DNA from: JABSOG01 sp965277695
GTDB lineage: Bacteria > Pseudomonadota > Gammaproteobacteria > Enterobacterales > Alteromonadaceae
Direction: 5' to 3'
Assembly: GCA_965277695.1 (NCBI GenBank)
Contig: CBDIDQ010000039.1
Span: forward strand, 55,251-119,250
Length of the DNA: 64,000 nucleotides
In this document: one piece after another, positions 25,008-34,287 of the stretch
How the letters are laid out: each line of letters begins with the position of its first letter
Position numbering within the stretch: the first letter of the stretch is position 1
Made by a program: the position numbers and the translations under genes
Notes under the pieces: model-generated
Told to the model about the DNA's origin: nothing
Databases searched by the model: none
What the model saw: the letters and a program-made list of their open reading frames with translations, nothing else

Positions 25008-25835
25008 ATGTATTACGAAACAATCGAAGCCGGTGTGAAAATGGCGGAAAAAAAGAAAGTCTTTCTTAAAGACAATTTTATTGGTTATATCATGTCCTCA
25101 GCGTTGGCTGGCATGTATATCGGTTTTGGTATCATTTTGATTTTCTCAATCGGTGCTGGATTTGCTGGTGAAGGCAGTCCGGCGGTGAAATTAGTGATGG
25201 GGGCGTCGTTTGGTATTGCGCTTTCTTTGGTGATTTTTGCCGGTTCTGAGCTGTTTACTGGCAATGTGATGTTATTTACTTTTGCCTTAGCTCGACGCAA
25301 GGTAACTGGTGGTGAAGCCGCTGGGGTATTGATATTCTCATGGCTGGGTAATTTATTGGGTTGTTTGTTGTTGGCCTTTATGGTGATCCAAGCGGGATCG
25401 ATTGCTCACAGTTATGCATTTTTTGCCAAAGTGTCATTAATCAAAGTCAACGCACCAGCGATGGAACTGTTTGTTCGAGGGATTTTGTGTAACATGCTGG
25501 TTTGTCTGGCACTGTGGAGTGCGATCAGAACTAAATCTGACAGTGCTAAATTAATCATTATATTTTGGTGTCTATTTGGCTTTATAGGTACTGGGTATGA
25601 GCATAGTATCGCCAATATGACTTTGATTGCTATTGGTATTTTGGCTAACCCTGATGTTGCTGGATTGACTTGGAGTGGCTTTTTCTATAACTCGCTGTGG
25701 GTGACACTGGGTAATATTGTCGGTGGTGCTGTTTTTATTGCTGGTTTTTACCTAATTGCCAGCAAGCACAAGCTGCTCAAGTTGGATGAAGGTGCTGCGA
25801 ATAGTGCGACTATTGCCGCTGTAAAGCAGAGATAA
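25008..25835 (+). CDS. Formate/nitrite transporter (FNT) family channel
   Basis: 275 residues and six predicted membrane helices. The FNT signatures are FAGSELFTGN after helix 2 and the helix-5 region WCLFGFIGTGYEHSIANM with its conserved central His. The family moves formate, nitrite or hydrosulfide. The substrate cannot be assigned here; pairing with cyanase suggests nitrite, cyanate or bicarbonate as candidates. An AACGGAGC ribosome-binding site lies seven bases before the ATG. The gap to cynS is 138 bases. Confidence 0.9.
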   Translation: MYYETIEAGVKMAEKKKVFLKDNFIGYIMSSALAGMYIGFGIILIFSIGAGFAGEGSPAVKLVMGASFGIALSLVIFAGSELFTGNVMLFTFALARRKVTGGEAAGVLIFSWLGNLLGCLLLAFMVIQAGSIAHSYAFFAKVSLIKVNAPAMELFVRGILCNMLVCLALWSAIRTKSDSAKLIIIFWCLFGFIGTGYEHSIANMTLIAIGILANPDVAGLTWSGFFYNSLWVTLGNIVGGAVFIAGFYLIASKHKLLKLDEGAANSATIAAVKQR

Positions 25836-25847
25836 TGTTAAGAAGGT

Positions 25848-25870
25848 AGGGCTCAGTGCCCTGCTGTTTT
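25848..25870 (+). terminator. Terminator after FNT channel gene
   Basis: AGGGC-TCAGT-GCCCT hairpin, then GCTGTTTTT. Confidence 0.6.
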
Positions 25871-25985
25871 TGCTTTTCTATTTAGACATTTTCCCCGGCA
25901 TAAGCTAGAGTGGCGTTAATTTTTAACAGGGCGATGCTGTTGATTATTGGTAGCTTATGTCGTCCGCTCATTGATGAATTTTTCC

Positions 25986-27632
25986 ATGTCTGAGAACAAA
26001 AAGCCTGAAAATAAAAACCCGGCTACCGCTTCTGTTGAAGCGATGTTACGTATCTTCACTATACCCGAAGCACCAGATTCCACCTTGGGTCAAATAGAGC
26101 AGAATATCTCACAGAACCTAGATGGTTTTTTACGTGATCATATCGTCGCTATTGAAAAGCCCTTGCGCGAAATTGAAAAAGACTTCAGCCAATCGGTGAT
26201 CCCCGAACAACCAATGTATGTATCTGACCACGGTCAGGAGCTAATGGATAAGTTAGTCGCTCATTCGGTTCATACAGCTTCACCAAGTTTTATTGGTCAT
26301 ATGACCTCGGCCTTGCCCTACTTTTTATTACCTTTGTCGAAAATGATGGTGGGGCTTAATCAGAACCTAGTCAAAATCGAAACCTCTAAAGCTTTTACCC
26401 CGCTCGAACGTCAAGTGCTGGGGATGATGCATCATTTGGCTTATGGCAGAGATGAGGCTTTTTATGAGCAGTGGATGCATAGTGCCAATCATTCTTTGGG
26501 AGCTTTTTGTTCTGGCGGCACAATTGCCAATATTACGGCTTTGTGGATCGCCCGCAATAATATCTTTAAACCGCAAGGTCAATTTCAGGGCATTGCGCAA
26601 ACAGGTTTGTTTGGTGCACTTAGACATCATGGTTATGAAGGCTTGGCTATTTTGGTGTCAGAGCGTGGTCATTATTCATTGAGTAAAGCCGCCGATGTAT
26701 TAGGCATTGGTCGTCAGTCGTTAATTGCCATTGAGGCGGATGAAAATAATAAAGTTCGGGCAGATTTGATCGAACGCAAATGTTTAGAGCTACACGATAA
26801 GAATATCAAAGTGATTGCCATTGTTGGCGTTGCTGGCACAACTGAAACGGGCAATGTTGATCCACTGGATGAGTTGGCTGATATCGCCGAGCGTCACAAC
26901 ATTCATTTTCATGTCGATGCTGCATGGGGTGGCGCAACTTTGCTATCGGCTAAATATCGCCAACTGTTAAAGGGTATCGAAAGAGCGGATTCAATTACCA
27001 TTGATGCTCATAAACAAATGTATGTGCCAATGGGTGCGGGCATTGTGTTGTTTAAAAACCCCAGTGTTTCGGATGCGATTGAACATCATGCCGATTATAT
27101 CCTGCGCAAGGGCTCAAAAGATTTGGGCAGTCATACCCTCGAAGGTAGTCGACCGGGTATGGCAATGCTGGTGTATTCGTGTTTGCAGATTATCGGACGC
27201 CAAGGTTATGGTTTGTTGATTGATCAGGGGATGGATAAGGCGCGTTACTTTGCCTCGTTGATTGGTTCGGATGACGATTTTGAGTTGATCACCGAGCCGG
27301 AGTTGTGTTTATTAACCTACCGTTATGTGCCTGCCCGGGTGCAAAAGTTTATGCAACAATGCCAACCCGAACAGTGCCATAAACTTAATGAGTTGTTAAA
27401 CGAGTTGACGCGGTTTATTCAAAAGCGTCAGCGTGAAAGTGGTAAGTCTTTTGTTTCACGTACCCGCTTATTACCGTACAAATATCAACGTCAAGAAGTT
27501 GTGGTGTTTAGGGTAGTATTGGCCAATCCATTGACCACGGAAACGATTTTGCAGCAGGTGCTGGTAGAACAAAAACTACTGGCTCAGCAAAGCAAAGAAG
27601 TTTTGCCGAAGATTTTGGCGATGATTGATTAG
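25986..27632 (+). CDS. panP: PLP-dependent aspartate 1-decarboxylase (PanP type)
   Basis: Group II pyridoxal-phosphate decarboxylase related to glutamate decarboxylases. The PanP group makes beta-alanine for pantothenate/CoA in species lacking PanD. Landmarks: IFTIPEAPDSTLG near the N-terminus, HTASPSFIGHMTSALP, FCSGGTIANITALW (cofactor phosphate site), HVDAAWGG, and the PLP lysine in TIDAHKQMYVPMG. Other open starts exist at 25947 (TTG) and 25974 (ATG); I use 25986 because family members begin shortly before the SVEAMLRIFTIPEAP stretch. The end overlaps the convergent gene by four bases. Substrate choice is inferred from family resemblance. Confidence 0.88.
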   Translation: MSENKKPENKNPATASVEAMLRIFTIPEAPDSTLGQIEQNISQNLDGFLRDHIVAIEKPLREIEKDFSQSVIPEQPMYVSDHGQELMDKLVAHSVHTASPSFIGHMTSALPYFLLPLSKMMVGLNQNLVKIETSKAFTPLERQVLGMMHHLAYGRDEAFYEQWMHSANHSLGAFCSGGTIANITALWIARNNIFKPQGQFQGIAQTGLFGALRHHGYEGLAILVSERGHYSLSKAADVLGIGRQSLIAIEADENNKVRADLIERKCLELHDKNIKVIAIVGVAGTTETGNVDPLDELADIAERHNIHFHVDAAWGGATLLSAKYRQLLKGIERADSITIDAHKQMYVPMGAGIVLFKNPSVSDAIEHHADYILRKGSKDLGSHTLEGSRPGMAMLVYSCLQIIGRQGYGLLIDQGMDKARYFASLIGSDDDFELITEPELCLLTYRYVPARVQKFMQQCQPEQCHKLNELLNELTRFIQKRQRESGKSFVSRTRLLPYKYQRQEVVVFRVVLANPLTTETILQQVLVEQKLLAQQSKEVLPKILAMID

Positions 27633-27976
27633 TCTGCCATGGCACTCGTTTGGCTGGCTGTTTGGCTGGCTTGGTGATTGTCGCTGCGGTTATTGTCTAG
27701 GTTACTTTGATAGGCAATAGTCGCCACGCTCTGGGCAGAATAGTTGATGCCGTAATGGGCACCGCTTTGAATATCATTCACCAGCTGGTAGGCAATATAA
27801 GTTTGGGTTTCTTGGGTGAGCTTGATCACCGGGTCTTGAGGTTTGTGAAAATTATAAGTGAAAGTGTAGCGCTGCATTTGGGCGTTACTCTCAATGCTGG
27901 TAGAAGCGGATGCATTGAAACCGGATAATAATAAGGTGACCGCTGCCACAGATAATACTTTATTGATAATTTTCAT
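27629..27976 (-). CDS. Small secreted protein of unknown function
   Basis: 115 residues: a clear signal peptide (MKIINKVLSVAAVTLLLSGF, cleavage near ASA-ST), followed by a short Tyr-rich domain (MQRYTFTYNFHKPQDP, QTYIAYQLVND) and a Gln/Ser/Asn-rich tail. No family recognised. It is monocistronic and converges on panP with a four-base overlap. It shares the small-exported-protein style of the genes at 29454 and 49394. Confidence 0.7.
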   Translation of the reverse strand: MKIINKVLSVAAVTLLLSGFNASASTSIESNAQMQRYTFTYNFHKPQDPVIKLTQETQTYIAYQLVNDIQSGAHYGINYSAQSVATIAYQSNLDNNRSDNHQASQTASQTSAMAD

Positions 27977-28222
27977 GACTTAACCCTCGTTGCTTGAATG
28001 ATGTTGCTTATATCTAAAGATAGGCAAATTGACAAAAAAGTTTAATTCACTCTGTTGCCAAATGTGACCAGTGTCAGCTTTTCAATTGACTTGTTACATC
28101 TACGCCGTTTAGCGCAAAAAAAATCCGTTTAACGCAGGGCAAAGCATAAGCCAAATTGTTGATTGGCAGTATAATAGCCAGCACTTTACCAGTAACCACT
28201 CAAACAGACAGGGCTCATAGTG

Positions 28223-29434
28223 ATGGATAAATACGATGTTATTGTTGTCGGCGGCGGAATGGTGGGCGCAGCAGCCGCCAATTTGTTGGCCGCTGCTCAG
28301 TTGAAAGTGTTGGTTATCGATTCTTTCAATGCCGCTGAAATAACCTTTGCTGAAGCGCCGGGATTACGTACTTCTGCATTTAATCGTTTTTCGATTGAGA
28401 TCCTGCAAGCGGTTGGTGCTTGGCAACATGTCACTGACGCTCGCCGCTGTGCTTACACCGGTTTGCAAACCTGGGAAAACGAACAACAACCACTGTGCTT
28501 TGATGCTAGTGATAGCGGCGTTGATTACCTCGGCCATATTCTTGAAAATAATTTGGTGCAACAGGCGTTGTGGCAATGTTTTGATGATTCGCAAGTGACG
28601 GTAAAAAGCCCGGCAAAGGTGCAGGCTATTCGCTATGTTGGTGAAGGGGTTGATGAAGGGGTTGATGAAATAGTCGCTACACTGGATGACGGCAGCGAAG
28701 TCAGTGCGAGTTTAATCATTGGCAGTGATGGGGCTAATTCTGGTATCAGAACACTAGCCAAGATTGGCACTGATGGTTGGCAATATCAGCAACATTGTAT
28801 GGCGGTGACGGTTAAAATGGATGAACAACATCCGCCAGTGACTTGGCAGGCTTTCCACCCGAGTGGTCCTAGAGCCTATTTGCCGTTGTTTGGTCAGTAC
28901 GCCTCGTTGGTTTGGTATGACCACGCCGACCGTATCAAGCATTTAAAACAGCTGCCAAATGCGCGGTTGAGCGATGAAATAACTCAGGCTTTCCCGTCAC
29001 GATTAGGCGGTTTTACTGTACTGGATAAAGGCGCTTTTCCACTCACCCGAATGCACGCTAAACATTATGACGCTAAACGTATCGCTCTAGTGGGTGATGC
29101 TGCTCATACCATCAACCCATTGGCAGGGCAGGGGGTTAATCTGGGCTTTAAGGATGCTGCCAAGCTCGCTGAGTTGGTTATTGCCGCATTTGAACGCCAA
29201 GCAGATATTGGCTCAGTCGCTTTATTGAAGCAGTACCACCAGGCGCGTTATACGCCTAATTTGCTGATGATGTCAGCAATGGATGTGATGTACTGGGGGT
29301 TCTGTAACGACAGTAAGGTGTTGTCCGGGCCTTTATCTGCTGGGTTGTATAAGCTGCGCAATTTAGGCTTGTCGCTGGCTAACAAGGCCGGACCGCTGAA
29401 ACATCAAGTGATGCGTTATGCGATGGGGCTGTAA
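28223..29434 (+). CDS. FAD-dependent ubiquinone biosynthesis hydroxylase (UbiF/UbiH family)
   Basis: A 403-residue flavin monooxygenase. It has the FAD-binding Rossmann motif VIVVGGGMVGAAAANLL at the N-terminus, the RTSAFN segment, the DG motif IIGSDGANSGIR near residue 175, and the family signature VGDAAHTINPLAGQGVNLGF near residue 290. Enzymes of this group hydroxylate the ubiquinone ring; the sequence resembles UbiF most (LYKLRNLGLSLANKAGPLKHQVMRYAMGL, shown by its parts LYKLRNLGLSLANKAGPLK and MRYAMGL), but paralogue identity needs a tree. GTG at 28220 is an alternative start. A tandem GTTGATGAAGGG duplication is visible at about 28647-28672. Confidence 0.88.
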   Translation: MDKYDVIVVGGGMVGAAAANLLAAAQLKVLVIDSFNAAEITFAEAPGLRTSAFNRFSIEILQAVGAWQHVTDARRCAYTGLQTWENEQQPLCFDASDSGVDYLGHILENNLVQQALWQCFDDSQVTVKSPAKVQAIRYVGEGVDEGVDEIVATLDDGSEVSASLIIGSDGANSGIRTLAKIGTDGWQYQQHCMAVTVKMDEQHPPVTWQAFHPSGPRAYLPLFGQYASLVWYDHADRIKHLKQLPNARLSDEITQAFPSRLGGFTVLDKGAFPLTRMHAKHYDAKRIALVGDAAHTINPLAGQGVNLGFKDAAKLAELVIAAFERQADIGSVALLKQYHQARYTPNLLMMSAMDVMYWGFCNDSKVLSGPLSAGLYKLRNLGLSLANKAGPLKHQVMRYAMGL

Positions 29435-29453
29435 ACCCCGTCGGCATCTACGC

Positions 29454-29960
29454 TTATTTACTGCGCTTAATCAAAATACGTTTATTGGTGTCGTCTTTAC
29501 CCATATAAAACGCATTGAGTGCACCACGTTCGATGGTAACTTTCTCGCCCGCTTTAAGTTTGAATTTAGTATTGTCAAATTGCTTCCATTGCTGGCCGTT
29601 TTCCAGTGTCACTATCCATTTGCCACGTAGGCTTTTTTTCGCCTGAGTCACTGAGGCGATGAGTTTATCGGCTTTGGCTTTAACCACGACTTTATGCTCG
29701 ATACCAAAATCATCGTTATGATCAGCCCGCTGATTGGTGATGGTCTCTATGCCTAGCTTTTTACTGTGACTGGCAGTGGTTACTGCTGCTTTTGCTGTTT
29801 CGGTGTAGCGGTCGATACCGCTAACTACATTGTCATAACAAACCACTCGGGTTTGGCTATCTTGTAATTTGGCGCAGGTTTTCAGTTCGTCATGCAGGTT
29901 GGCCGCCTGAGTGAATGGCGCTGTCAATAGCATTGATAATGCGGCTATCGCTAATTTCAT
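29454..29960 (-). CDS. Exported protein of unknown function
   Basis: 168 residues with a signal peptide ending FTQAA and a LKTCAKLQDSQTRVVCYDNV motif, a two-cysteine pattern found near the N-terminus of several exported gammaproteobacterial proteins. The C-terminal part (GKWIVTLENGQQWKQFD, LKAGEKVTIERG, RILIKR) looks like a small beta domain. It lies downstream of the receptor gene at 30105 but is separated from it by a terminator. The convergent neighbour is the hydroxylase gene. Confidence 0.7.
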   Translation of the reverse strand: MKLAIAALSMLLTAPFTQAANLHDELKTCAKLQDSQTRVVCYDNVVSGIDRYTETAKAAVTTASHSKKLGIETITNQRADHNDDFGIEHKVVVKAKADKLIASVTQAKKSLRGKWIVTLENGQQWKQFDNTKFKLKAGEKVTIERGALNAFYMGKDDTNKRILIKRSK

Positions 29961-30003
29961 TGGATGGTTTCCTGTTATCTCTTAACTGTCATGTGCGGTA
30001 ACT

Positions 30004-30035
30004 AAAAAGCCTTTTTCAACTGAAAAAGGCTTTGA
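30004..30035 (-). terminator. Terminator downstream of TonB receptor 2
   Basis: AAAGCCTTTTTCA/TGAAAAAGGCTTT hairpin with T-rich ends on both strands. A second perfect hairpin, AGCCGATTTCA/TGAAATCGGCT, lies between it and the receptor at 30060-30082. Confidence 0.7.
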
Positions 30036-30104
30036 TTTTATGACTCTTTTTTGAAGTTTTAGCCGATTTCATTGAAATCGGCTAATCGACGCATTAAGCG
30101 CGAT

Positions 30105-32951
30105 TTAGAACTTCATTGTTACGCTGGCGTTGAAGTAACGACCAGTAACGTCATAGGCTTCTGGTACAGTGTTGATACCAGTTGAACCGTTGAAGAAGCT
30201 TTGGTTAGCAACTTGTGGCTCTTTGTCAAAGATGTTACGAATACCAAAAGTACCAGTGATTTTATCAGTTAAGTGATAAGTCGCTGAAACGTCATGGTAA
30301 ACAACTGAACCGAAAGTACCGAACTGGTCAAGACGCAGTGGTTCGAAATCAGTGAAGTTAAAGTTGCCGCCTTCTACTGAATCGACTGAACGATCCCAGT
30401 AGCGCATACGCCATGAAACATACAAATCATCAATTTCATAACCGAAGTTTAAGTTAGCACGGTTGTCTGGGTTAAGGACTTCACCAGCAAAATCAACGCT
30501 GCTGCCATCTTCGATTGCGGTTTGAACGTATTCACGGGTGTGGTTCCACAATAAATCAGTAGTGAATACACCTGGGCCTAAGTCCATGCGATAGCTGATT
30601 TCAATATCAACACCAGAAGTGTCGATGTTGTTTTCATTACTTGTACCAGAGTGAACTTCAGTCAATGCACCGTTAACGTCACGAGTCGTCGCGCCATTAC
30701 AGTTAGTGCTGAATGCACCAGATGCCGTTTCGAAACAACGATTCAGTACAGTAGTACGTGAAGTGGTTGCAATCGCATCTTCAACTGAGATGTCATAGTA
30801 ATCAACCGTAATATCCAGACCTTCAATGACCTGCCAGACGAAACCAACACTGTAAGTATCAGCCGTTTCTTCTAATACATTTGGATTACCACCAACAGTA
30901 CCACCAGTTGATTGACTTTCAAGCTGAGTCAATTGGAACTCACCTTGAGCGGCAACACGATCAGCAATTGAGCTAATGGCTAAACAGTTAGCACGAACAG
31001 TTGCAGACAACCCGTCGCTACCATCAGCTTGTAAACCACCACAAGGATCGCTCACAGTACCAAAGGTTTCACCACGGCCACCGAACAAATCAGCGATGTT
31101 AGGTGTACGAACCGCTTTCGCTGCTGATGCACGTAATTTCAACGTTTCGATTGGCGAGTACTCAATACCGACGTTCCAAGTGGTTTGGTCACCAACAATT
31201 TCATGGTCACTATAACGAGCAGCCAAATCAAGCGAGAAGTCTTCCATCAATGGCAAGACGAATTCAACAAATACGTCATCTGTTACGAAGCTACCGTCAG
31301 TAGATTCAGATTTGTTAGTACTTGAAGAACCAGTTTGCGCCAAATCGCCTGGATCGTACGCGCCTTTCTCTAGTCTGTGCTCATAACCGAAAGCCGTTGC
31401 AATAGCACCGCCAGCTAATTCGACTGGTAATTCACCAGTAACTGAGGCAGCAACAACAAATTGCTCACCAACACCACGGGTTTTAGCAGGAGAACGAACA
31501 TAATCAACTGCATCAGGTGTAACACCGCCAGCTTCAAACAAGTTCAAAGGCACACAACCTTGTAAACGAGCTGATTCAGAGACACAACGCAAGCCGCCGT
31601 TAACTGGATCAACTTCAACATCTAATGCAAGAGCTGCACGTTCAACGTTGATTTGACCGCCATTGTCTTGAGTTTGATCAGTACGACCCCAAGTCATATA
31701 AGCGTTTAATGACCAGTTGTCATCAATGTTCCAATCGAAACCTTGAGCGATACGGAAAGTTCTACGCTCTACATCAGTAGAACGAGCACCAAACTCAGCC
31801 ATACGACGAACAAAACCAACTTCGTTGATGTTAGTCACGCCATCTGCTGCCAAGTTTTGACGCAGTAAATCAGGAACCAATGGTGAGTCAATGCTCATGC
31901 CACCGTTACCACCACGATCGTTAAACCAAACATCATTAAGTACGTTTAATGGTGTAGGCTCAATGGTCGAGTTGTTAGTTTCTGCTGAGTTGAAGTTAAC
32001 CTCGGCAAAGTAAGCAACGTCATCATTAATTTCTTGATTAATAGTGAAAGCCGCATATTGACGCTCAAGTGGTGTACTCAACTGACGGAAAGCCGCACGG
32101 TTGAAACGGTTACCAGTACCGCTGCTTGAGAAATCAAATGGTGTACCATCGCCATTGTAACCGCCGATACGAGCACCTGGTGGGAAAGAAGAGAACAAGT
32201 TGCCGACTTCTTCGTTACCATTTTCGTCAAGGAAAATCGCTTGGTCAAAAGTAGAGAAGTCACGGTCAGAAGAGTTCAGACCTTTATCATCATCGTAACC
32301 AGCAGAGAAAGTGGCAGAACCTGTATTCCAGCTACCACCGGTAGTCAGTGTCAGGCTGAGTTTTTCACGGTCGCTTTCTGAAGAAAGACCGGTTTGAGCG
32401 CTAAGTTCAACACCTTCAAACTCTTTACGAGTGATGATGTTTACTACACCAGCGACCGCATCAGAACCATAAATGGCTGATGAAGCACTTTTAAGAATAT
32501 CAATACGTTCGATCATTGATGTTGGGATGGCGTTCAAATCTACCGCATAACCAACAGAAGGAGACATACCAGATACGAAACGACGGCCGTTAACCAATAC
32601 CAATGTACGTGAAGAACCTAACCCACGTAACTGAGTGGTTTGCAAACCGATGGTAGAACCTGCAAAAGTATTGTTTGACTGACCAAGGCCAGTGATTGAT
32701 ACCGGAGATTGGTTTAATACGTCAGCAACGTTTAAAGCACCAATTTCAGCAAAGTCAGCGCGTGAAATGGTTGTGATTGGAACTGCTGACTCAATGTCGG
32801 TACGTTTGATGCGTGAGCCTGTTACGGCAATTTTTTCTACTGCTTCTGACTCTGCTGCGATTGCAGTGTTAGTACTGAGCAGTGTAGTTGATGCGGCACC
32901 GAATACGACCGCAAGGCGAATTGACTTCGCGATTTTTGAATAGGTATACAT
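30105..32951 (-). CDS. TonB-dependent receptor (large)
   Basis: 948-residue TonB-dependent outer-membrane receptor. A signal peptide (residues 1-32, ending TAIAAES) is followed by VEKIAVTGSRIKRTDIESAVP, a plug domain with LRGLGSSRTLVLVNGRRF, IPTSMIERIDILKSASSAIYGSDAVAGVVNIITRK, given in parts as IPTSMIERIDILKSAS and YGSDAVAGVVNIITR, and a large barrel ending ...RYFNASVTMKF. This subgroup is abundant in marine heterotrophs for oligosaccharide or peptide uptake, but no linked hydrolases or SusD-like gene is present, so the substrate is unknown. Upstream 32952-33230 has no gene. Confidence 0.94.
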   Translation of the reverse strand: MYTYSKIAKSIRLAVVFGAASTTLLSTNTAIAAESEAVEKIAVTGSRIKRTDIESAVPITTISRADFAEIGALNVADVLNQSPVSITGLGQSNNTFAGSTIGLQTTQLRGLGSSRTLVLVNGRRFVSGMSPSVGYAVDLNAIPTSMIERIDILKSASSAIYGSDAVAGVVNIITRKEFEGVELSAQTGLSSESDREKLSLTLTTGGSWNTGSATFSAGYDDDKGLNSSDRDFSTFDQAIFLDENGNEEVGNLFSSFPPGARIGGYNGDGTPFDFSSSGTGNRFNRAAFRQLSTPLERQYAAFTINQEINDDVAYFAEVNFNSAETNNSTIEPTPLNVLNDVWFNDRGGNGGMSIDSPLVPDLLRQNLAADGVTNINEVGFVRRMAEFGARSTDVERRTFRIAQGFDWNIDDNWSLNAYMTWGRTDQTQDNGGQINVERAALALDVEVDPVNGGLRCVSESARLQGCVPLNLFEAGGVTPDAVDYVRSPAKTRGVGEQFVVAASVTGELPVELAGGAIATAFGYEHRLEKGAYDPGDLAQTGSSSTNKSESTDGSFVTDDVFVEFVLPLMEDFSLDLAARYSDHEIVGDQTTWNVGIEYSPIETLKLRASAAKAVRTPNIADLFGGRGETFGTVSDPCGGLQADGSDGLSATVRANCLAISSIADRVAAQGEFQLTQLESQSTGGTVGGNPNVLEETADTYSVGFVWQVIEGLDITVDYYDISVEDAIATTSRTTVLNRCFETASGAFSTNCNGATTRDVNGALTEVHSGTSNENNIDTSGVDIEISYRMDLGPGVFTTDLLWNHTREYVQTAIEDGSSVDFAGEVLNPDNRANLNFGYEIDDLYVSWRMRYWDRSVDSVEGGNFNFTDFEPLRLDQFGTFGSVVYHDVSATYHLTDKITGTFGIRNIFDKEPQVANQSFFNGSTGINTVPEAYDVTGRYFNASVTMKF

Positions 32952-33230
32952 GTGTGATCCCTGAATTTACTAGTAAAAGTTTGTGTAGATATTTTGTTTC
33001 AACCGTTTATACGGCTGTTTTTTTACTATTGGTGTTACAACTTTTCTGTTGCCAAAATGTTGGCTTATTAGATTAAGGTAGTAGACCTCGGCGCTCATAT
33101 TACACAACAGTGGGTTGCAGGGTCAACCTCAGTGTGGGGTCCAGATCAATATTTAAAGTGTAAGTAGTTGTGTAACACATTAAACCGTCATACTAATATA
33201 GTAGTATCATGTTTGACCCTGTTAGAACGT

Positions 33231-33264
33231 AAAAAAGCCCGATAACACAAGGTGTTATCGGGCT
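33231..33264 (-). terminator. Terminator of the Met-Leu-Gln tRNA operon
   Basis: A 13-bp hairpin (AGCCCGATAACAC/GTGTTATCGGGCT) followed on the minus strand by a T-run, just past the last tRNA. Confidence 0.85.
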
Positions 33265-33270
33265 TAAATA

Positions 33271-33345
33271 TGGCTGGGATACCAGGATTCGAACCTGGGG
33301 ATGACGAGATCAAAACCCGTTGCCTTACCGCTTGGCGATATCCCA
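33271..33345 (-). tRNA. tRNA-Gln(UUG), distal copy
   Basis: 75 bases, acceptor TGGGATA/TATCCCA, anticodon loop TTTTGAT (UUG), T loop TTCGAAT, encoded CCA. Confidence 0.96.
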
Positions 33346-33405
33346 ATTGAACTTTTCTGATTTTAACTAGTCGTGGGTTAAAATCCTTTGTTTAGGTAAT
33401 ATAAA

Positions 33406-33490
<85 letters not shown>

Positions 33491-33577
33491 TTTTGCTAAC
33501 GCTTCACCTAAGTAGAGAGCCAACGTATTCTAACTAACCTATTCACTTTTACAAGTGCTTTTACAACCATGTTTAAA

Positions 33578-33654
33578 TGGTGGCTAAGGCGGGACTCGAA
33601 CCTGCGACCCCATCATTATGAGTGATGTGCTCTAACCAGCTGAGCTACTTAGCC
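33578..33654 (-). tRNA. tRNA-Met(CAU), elongator, distal copy
   Basis: 77 bases, acceptor GGCTAAG/CTTAGCC, anticodon loop CTCATAA (CAU). The A-U/G-C-paired acceptor end and the absence of three consecutive G-C pairs in the anticodon stem point to an elongator. Confidence 0.95.
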
Positions 33655-33670
33655 ATGCCTTATAAAAAAA

Positions 33671-33745
33671 TGGCTGGGATACCAGGATTTGAACCTGGGA
33701 ATGACGAGATCAAAACCCGTTGCCTTACCGCTTGGCGATATCCCA
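33671..33745 (-). tRNA. tRNA-Gln(UUG), proximal copy
   Basis: Like the distal copy but with two changes in and beside the T arm (TTCAAAT loop, ATTCCCAGG). Stems remain intact. Confidence 0.95.
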
Positions 33746-33783
33746 TTTGTTTATTTTTACTGACATTAAAGCGTGTCAATAAA

Positions 33784-33869
<86 letters not shown>

Positions 33870-33929
33870 TTTGTTCTGTCTGATTAACACTTTCTTCGAT
33901 TAAGAAGGACAATAAACCACCGTTCAAAA

Positions 33930-34006
33930 TGGTGGCTAAGGCGGGACTCGAACCTGCGACCCCATCATTATGAGTGATGTGCTCTAACCAGCTGAGCTAC
34001 TTAGCC
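33930..34006 (-). tRNA. tRNA-Met(CAU), elongator, proximal copy
   Basis: Identical to the distal tRNA-Met. It is the first gene transcribed in the operon (order Met-Leu-Gln-Met-Leu-Gln). Confidence 0.95.
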
Positions 34007-34041
34007 TTTCATTGCTTGGCTGTGTTAACCAAGTGGCGCGT

Positions 34042-34070
34042 ATTATGCTGATAAGACCTGAGTGCGTCAA
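34042..34070 (-). promoter_or_regulatory. Strong promoter of the Met-Leu-Gln tRNA operon
   Basis: On the minus strand TTGACG (34065-34070), exactly 17 bases, CATAAT (34042-34047), then ACGCGCC as a GC discriminator, 35 bases before the first tRNA. Confidence 0.8.
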
Positions 34071-34189
34071 CACCTTTTTACGCAAAAATGCGGTTTTTAT
34101 TTTGTTTGATTAAATATCAATCGGTCCTTGTTGGAAAAAGCAAAATCAGCGAGATTATCGCTGATTTGCACGGGAACACAGTTAAATGC

Positions 34190-34250
34190 GTCACCACTGA
34201 GCTGAGTTATTTTTTTGTTTTTGCTCTTCTCTGTGCCTCCGTGGTGAATA
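34190..34250. repeat. Decayed copy of the CCTCCGTGGT palindrome
   Basis: CACCACTGAGCTGAG and CTCTGTGCCTCCGTGGTG are imperfect inverted arms, related to the core of the element at 6315. Confidence 0.4.
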
Positions 34251-34287
34251 AGCTTTTGCTATTAATTGTAAATTTAGCGAAGCCTTG

